Source of the DNA: an uncultured Oscillospiraceae bacterium
Lineage (GTDB): Bacteria > Bacillota > Clostridia > Oscillospirales > Oscillospiraceae
NCBI GenBank assembly: GCA_934589225.1
Contig: CAKTNS010000005.1
Location: 1 to 64,000, forward strand
Direction: 5' to 3'
Length of the DNA: 64,000 nt
The notes under the pieces were generated by a model. It did not search any database. It was given only the letters and a program-made list of their open reading frames with translations, and was not told where the DNA came from. Below are positions 60,282-64,000 of this stretch, piece after piece (position 1 is the stretch's first letter; the number at the start of each line of letters is the position of its first letter). The translations under genes and the position numbers were made by a program.

Positions 60282-60944
60282 TTACACCTGGGGCAGGAGA
60301 ATTTCTGTAGTAAAGGCACCGTCCTCGCTGCCCCGGCTGATGTAGCCCTCCAGCCGCTCCACAATGGCATCGATGCGTACCAGGCCAAAGCCGTGGCCCG
60401 CCCCTTTGGTGCTGCGGAAAAGGGTGCCCTCTTTGGGGAGCTTCTTTCCTGCGGTAAAATTGGTAAAGGAGATGTAGAGCTGGGTGTTTTTCATGTCCAT
60501 ATACACCCGGATGCGCCGCTTCTCCTCCGGCAGCTTCATGCTGGCCTCAATGGCATTGTCAAAGAGGTTGCCGATGATGCAACACAAATCGATTTCCGAG
60601 GATTTTAGCTTCACGGGGATATGGGCATCCGCCACCACCTCAATGCCCTTGGACTTGGCAAGAGAAATCTTGGAGTTTAAAATGGCATCGGTCATGGGGT
60701 TGCCGGTTTTGATCACCGTATCCACGGTGGTCAGGTCCTGGTCCAGCAAATCTAAATAATGGCAGATGGCCTGCCAGTCTTCCTGGGCGGCATAGGCTTT
60801 CATGGTCTGGATGTGGTTGCGGTAGTCGTGCCGCCAGCCTCGGATCTGGCGGTACATATTGTCCACTTCCCGGTAATGGGTCTCGATCAGCTCCTGCTGA
60901 TAAGAGGCGATCTGCCGCTCAATTCTCTTGTTGAATAGTCCCAT
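60282..60944 (-). CDS. GHKL-type sensor histidine kinase, soluble
   Basis: 220 residues. WRHDYRNHIQTM carries the phosphorylated His (H-box HDYRNH, as in AgrC-type kinases), NLFDNAIEASMK the N-box and GAGHGFGLVRID the G-box. The membrane sensor domain that AgrC-type kinases have before the H-box is missing: only about 38 residues, mostly charged, precede it. Start 60944, GGGGTAA upstream. 4 nt past the response regulator stop. It must sense in the cytosol or through a partner. Confidence 0.85.
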   Translation of the reverse strand: MGLFNKRIERQIASYQQELIETHYREVDNMYRQIRGWRHDYRNHIQTMKAYAAQEDWQAICHYLDLLDQDLTTVDTVIKTGNPMTDAILNSKISLAKSKGIEVVADAHIPVKLKSSEIDLCCIIGNLFDNAIEASMKLPEEKRRIRVYMDMKNTQLYISFTNFTAGKKLPKEGTLFRSTKGAGHGFGLVRIDAIVERLEGYISRGSEDGAFTTEILLPQV

Positions 60945-60948
60945 ATTT

Positions 60949-61647
60949 TTACCCCATTTGAATGATAGCCCGGTTCACGCCCTCATAGGCCCCCCGGGGC
61001 AGGGGCAGAGCGGTGCCGTCATTGAGTTTGATTTCTGTTTTGGTGACCCGGCTGATTCGTGTCAGGTTGACGATGGCGGAGCGCCCCACACGGTAAAACC
61101 GGTCATCCAGCTGTTTTTCCAGCTCCCCCAGGGTCATTTTCACGGTCACATCCCGTCGGCCATGGATGGTCACATAGTTCCCGGATACATCCGCGTAGCG
61201 AATTTCATAAATGGGAATACGCTCCATTTCGCCGCCTATGGCGAAGGTCAATACCTTTTCGTTCTTGGAAAGCTTTGCAGCCGCCCGGTCCAGCACGGAC
61301 CGGAGCTTTTCTTCCTTCACGGGCTTTACCAGATAGTGCAGGGCCGCCACCTCGTAGCCCTCGGAAATGTAATCGGAGTAGCCAGTGATGAAAACGATCT
61401 GCACGGTATCGTTGTCCCCACGGAGCTTCTTGGCCATGGTCACGCCGTCCATGGCTCCCATTTCAATATCCAGAAGGAGGATGTCATAGTCCCGTTCCTG
61501 GGCATAGTGAAAGAGGAAGCTTTCGGCAGAGGGAAACAGGTCCGTGTGGATTTCATGACCGGAAACAGCAGCCCAGCCCTTTACCATATTCAAAACATAC
61601 TGCCGGTCCTCGTCCGCATCGTCACAGATGGCGATTTTATACTTCAT
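60949..61647 (-). CDS. LytTR response regulator
   Basis: 232 residues. Receiver domain (1-120) with ICDDADED and the phosphorylated Asp in ILLLDIEMG, and YLVKPVKEEKL at the Lys. LytTR DNA-binding domain (about 140-232) with RYADVSGNYVTIHGRR, FYRVGRSAIVNLTRI. Start 61647 after GGGAGAG; upstream in-frame codons belong to the leader. Partner of the following kinase. LytTR regulators usually control surface, competence or bacteriocin genes. Confidence 0.92.
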   Translation of the reverse strand: MKYKIAICDDADEDRQYVLNMVKGWAAVSGHEIHTDLFPSAESFLFHYAQERDYDILLLDIEMGAMDGVTMAKKLRGDNDTVQIVFITGYSDYISEGYEVAALHYLVKPVKEEKLRSVLDRAAAKLSKNEKVLTFAIGGEMERIPIYEIRYADVSGNYVTIHGRRDVTVKMTLGELEKQLDDRFYRVGRSAIVNLTRISRVTKTEIKLNDGTALPLPRGAYEGVNRAIIQMG

Positions 61648-61752
61648 GTTCGGCTCTCTCCCGCCTATATCAAAATCAGAAACACTATAGCATAAAAACA
61701 CCGTTTTTTCCAGAGGGTCTTCCAAAAAGAAACAGGCAATCGGATTTTTATT

Positions 61753-61785
61753 CAAAAAAATCCCGCAGGAAAAATCCTGCGGGAT
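61753..61785 (-). terminator. fba terminator
   Basis: Eleven-pair stem ATCCCGCAGGA / TCCTGCGGGAT, T run on the minus strand. Confidence 0.88.
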
Positions 61786-61799
61786 GATAGGGCTGCAAG

Positions 61800-62768
61800 T
61801 TAGGCCTTGCCGTCGGAACCCAGAACGTGAACGATCTTGTGGGCCACCATGTCCTTCACAGCCTGACGGGCGGGCTTCAGGTACTGGCGGGGATCGAAGT
61901 GATCGGGATGCTCCGCAAAGTACTTCCGGATGTTGCCGGTCATGGCCAGACGGATGTCGGAGTCGATGTTGATCTTGCAGACAGCCAGCTTAGCGGCCTC
62001 ACGCAGCTGATCCTCGGGGATGCCGATGGCGTCGGGCATGTTGCCGCCGTAGGTATTGACCATCTTCACGAATTCCTGGGGAACGGAAGAGGAGCCGTGC
62101 AGAACGATGGGGAAGCCGGGCAGACGCTTGATGCACTCCTCCAGAACGTCGAAACGCAGGGGAGGGGGAACCAGAACGCCGTCAGCATTCCGGGTGCACT
62201 GGGAAGCCTTGAACTTGTAAGCGCCGTGGCTGGTGCCGATGGCGATGGCCAGGGAGTCACAGCCGGTACGGGAAACAAACTCTTCCACTTCCTCGGGATG
62301 GGTGTAGCTTTCCTTGCCGTGCTCCACGGCAACTTCGTCTTCCACGCCGGCCAGGGTGCCCAGCTCAGCCTCGACCACAACACCGTGGTCATGGGCGTAC
62401 TCGACGACCTGCTTGGTCAGGGCGATGTTCTCCTCAAAGGACTTGGAGGAAGCATCGATCATAACGGAGGTGAAGCCACCGTCGATGCAGTTCTTGCACA
62501 GCTCAAAGCTGTCGCCATGGTCCAGGTGCAGGGCGATGGGAATTTCGGGGTTTTCAATGACAGCGGCCTCTACCAGCTTCACAAGGTACGTGTGGTTGGC
62601 ATAGGCACGGGCGCCCTTGGAAACCTGCAGGATGACGGGAGACTTCAGCTCGCCGGCAGCCTCAGTGATGCCCTGAACGATCTCCATGTTGTTGACGTTG
62701 AAAGCGCCGATGGCGTAACCGCCGTCATAAGCCTTCTTAAACATTTCGGTTGTTGTTACAAGAGCCAT
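61800..62768 (-). CDS. fba: fructose-bisphosphate aldolase, class II
   Basis: 322 residues; Zn-dependent cleavage of fructose-1,6-bisphosphate. LHLDHGDSFELC (Zn/His), CGDTS-type region replaced by the equivalent VLHGSSSVPQEFV, and NINIDSD-type KINIDSDIRLAM are present. Start 62768 after AAAGGAA. Its promoter (62823-62850) is back to back with that of the phosphofructokinase, so two consecutive glycolytic steps are controlled divergently. Confidence 0.97.
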   Translation of the reverse strand: MALVTTTEMFKKAYDGGYAIGAFNVNNMEIVQGITEAAGELKSPVILQVSKGARAYANHTYLVKLVEAAVIENPEIPIALHLDHGDSFELCKNCIDGGFTSVMIDASSKSFEENIALTKQVVEYAHDHGVVVEAELGTLAGVEDEVAVEHGKESYTHPEEVEEFVSRTGCDSLAIAIGTSHGAYKFKASQCTRNADGVLVPPPLRFDVLEECIKRLPGFPIVLHGSSSVPQEFVKMVNTYGGNMPDAIGIPEDQLREAAKLAVCKINIDSDIRLAMTGNIRKYFAEHPDHFDPRQYLKPARQAVKDMVAHKIVHVLGSDGKA

Positions 62769-62822
62769 TGGAATCATTCCTTTCATATATAGAGGGCCGG
62801 AGCCCTCCGGTGTTCCGTGAAC

Positions 62823-62850
62823 ATTATACCACATTCTCAAAAGATTTCAA
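62823..62850 (-). promoter_or_regulatory. fba promoter
   Basis: Minus-strand TTGAAA (62845-62850), 16-nt spacer, TATAAT (62823-62828). Confidence 0.7.
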
Positions 62851-62859
62851 TAATAATAT

Positions 62860-62888
62860 TTGCCAAACCAATCCTTTCATGCTATAAT
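62860..62888 (+). promoter_or_regulatory. pfp promoter
   Basis: TTGCCA (62860-62865), 17-nt spacer, TATAAT (62883-62888). Confidence 0.75.
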
Positions 62889-62969
62889 GTGGAACGTATG
62901 GGTTTTTAAGGACTCATTTATGGCATATTCCACAAAATTTTTTCAAATTCCTATCTGGAGGTAACGCAA

Positions 62970-64000
62970 ATGTCTGAAAAGAATCTGGTAGGTTCCCTGA
63001 TCATCGGTCAGTCCGGCGGTCCTTCTTCCGTCATCAACTGCTCCGCCTACGGTGTTATTAAGACCGGTCTGGAGAACCCCAACATCACCAAGGTTTACGG
63101 CGCTTTCCACGGCATCAAGGGCGTTCTGAACGACCAGCTGATGATCATGGACGAGGAGGACCCCAAGGAGCTGGCCAACATGATGCACACTCCTTCCTCT
63201 GCCCTGGGCTCCTGCCGGTATAAGATCGCCGATCCCGACGTAGACGATACCGACTACAAGCGCATCCTGGAGATTTTCAAGAAGTACAACGTCCGCTACT
63301 TCTTCTACAACGGCGGCAACGACTCCATGGATACCTGCAACAAGATTTCCAAGTACATGGCCAAGGTTGGCTATGAGTGCCGGGTCATGGGCGTGCCCAA
63401 GACCATCGACAACGACCTGGCCGGTACCGACCACTGCCCCGGCTTTGCTTCCGCCGCCAAGTACATCGCCACCTCCTTCATGGAAGTTTCCCGTGACAGC
63501 AAGGTATACGACACCGGCATGGTGACCATCGTGGAGTGCATGGGCCGTCACGCCGGCTGGCTGACCGCCGCTGCCGCCCTGGCCGGCATCAAGAACGACG
63601 GTCCTGACCTGGTTTACCTGCCTGAGGTGGACTTCGATATGGACAAGTTCCTGGCCGATGTGAAGCGCATCTACGCTGAGAAGAAGAACTGCCTGGTTGC
63701 CGTTTCCGAGGGCATCCACTACGCCGACGGCACCTTCGTTTCCGAGGCCAAGACCTCCGGCACCGACGGCTTCGGCCACGCCCAGCTGGGCGGTCTGGCT
63801 GCCAGACTGGCTGACGTTGTAAAGGCCGCTACCGGCGCCAAGGTCCGTCCCATCGAGCTGAGCCTGCTGCAGCGCTGCGCCGCCCACTGTGCCTCCGGCA
63901 CCGACATGGCCGAGTCCTTCATGTCCGGCAAGGTGGCTGTAGAGTCCGCCGTTTCCGGCATCACCGACAAGATGGTGGGCTTCGAGTGCACCCGGGGCGC
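62970..64000 (+). CDS. pfp: PPi-dependent 6-phosphofructokinase, partial
   Basis: Starts at 62970 after TGGAGGTAA and runs off the right edge, 343 codons in. GQSGGPSSVINCSAYG, FYNGGNDSMDTC and GVPKTIDNDLAGTDHC are phosphofructokinase motifs; the Asp after GGN and Lys after GVP (in place of Gly and a Gly/Thr) are the marks of pyrophosphate use rather than ATP. MGRHAGWLTAAAALA follows. The missing C terminus is about 60 residues if it is of usual length (about 400). Confidence 0.93.
   Translation, partial: MSEKNLVGSLIIGQSGGPSSVINCSAYGVIKTGLENPNITKVYGAFHGIKGVLNDQLMIMDEEDPKELANMMHTPSSALGSCRYKIADPDVDDTDYKRILEIFKKYNVRYFFYNGGNDSMDTCNKISKYMAKVGYECRVMGVPKTIDNDLAGTDHCPGFASAAKYIATSFMEVSRDSKVYDTGMVTIVECMGRHAGWLTAAAALAGIKNDGPDLVYLPEVDFDMDKFLADVKRIYAEKKNCLVAVSEGIHYADGTFVSEAKTSGTDGFGHAQLGGLAARLADVVKAATGAKVRPIELSLLQRCAAHCASGTDMAESFMSGKVAVESAVSGITDKMVGFECTRG

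Noticed and set aside
60186..61799. AgrD-type peptide gene near the LytTR system
   Set aside because: No short frame with a binding site and a leader-core layout in the gaps on either strand.

Overview
The window looks like chromosome of a spore-forming, high-GC member of the Clostridia, most like the Oscillospiraceae. The evidence is the dipicolinate synthase pair dpaA-dpaB, the ylxM-ffh-rpsP-khpA-rimM-trmD operon in Firmicutes order, T-box and SAM-I control, a TGS-less ThrS, a citrate lyase cluster, a PPi-type phosphofructokinase, strong AAGGAGG ribosome binding sites, and GC-rich coding with many CCC/GCC/CTG codons. No complete rRNA or tRNA gene and no CRISPR array was seen.

Layout. 1-8.9 kb: two tandem rRNA-type promoters read out of the left edge; then hpf, a DUF4364 gene, dpaAB, nadE, metK under a SAM-I riboswitch, a rhomboid-like pseudo-protease, a tandem-OB SSB-like protein and nth. 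8.9-10.4 kb: a SpoVB/MurJ-type flippase. 10.4-13.7 kb: an AT-richer accessory island with a DUF262/DUF1524 (GmrSD-like) restriction protein, a MobC-like fragment, an oriT-like region, a NUDIX hydrolase and a decayed reading frame. 13.7-18 kb: a yybP-ykoY-type riboswitch ahead of an orphan Na+-pump beta/gamma pair, then xpaC-telA. 18-24.6 kb: a secreted LRR-cohesin-dockerin protein, ftsH, rlmB and a membrane protein that looks like a P-type ATPase without its catalytic aspartate motif. 24.7-33 kb: MATE transporter, T-box-controlled thrS, the trmD-to-ylxM operon with two matched dyads at its promoter, and a split chromate transporter. 33-38.7 kb: citD-citE-citF-citrate transporter, divergent from a LysR regulator. 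38.7-46.7 kb: pyk, metA, cutC, an ECF S component, coaX, coaBC and MATE; this stretch carries two inverted copies of a 163-bp palindromic element. 46.7-53.3 kb: exonuclease, aldo-keto reductase, Cys-rich protein, RluA, AGCS transporter, Spx/ArsC-like protein, truA with a 38-codon upstream gene, hydrolase and HMA protein. 53.4-64 kb: degV, thrE, sirtuin, two ABC exporter halves, a LytTR/GHKL two-component pair, fba and the start of a PPi-phosphofructokinase.

How genes may work together. The citrate transporter and lyase import and cleave citrate under LysR control, but ligase and prosthetic-group genes are not here. The ECF S component beside coaX and coaBC suggests pantothenate uptake feeding CoA synthesis. 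fba and pfp are divergent glycolytic genes, and pyk lies elsewhere in the window.

The most unusual signal is the 163-bp element pair. The two copies differ by compensatory substitutions that keep the hairpin, and each supplies the last three codons and the stop of a gene (metA and coaX). Next come the metal-riboswitch-like leader on a Na+-pump subunit, the P-type pseudo-ATPase, and the two 22-bp dyads spaced about five helical turns apart at the ylxM promoter.
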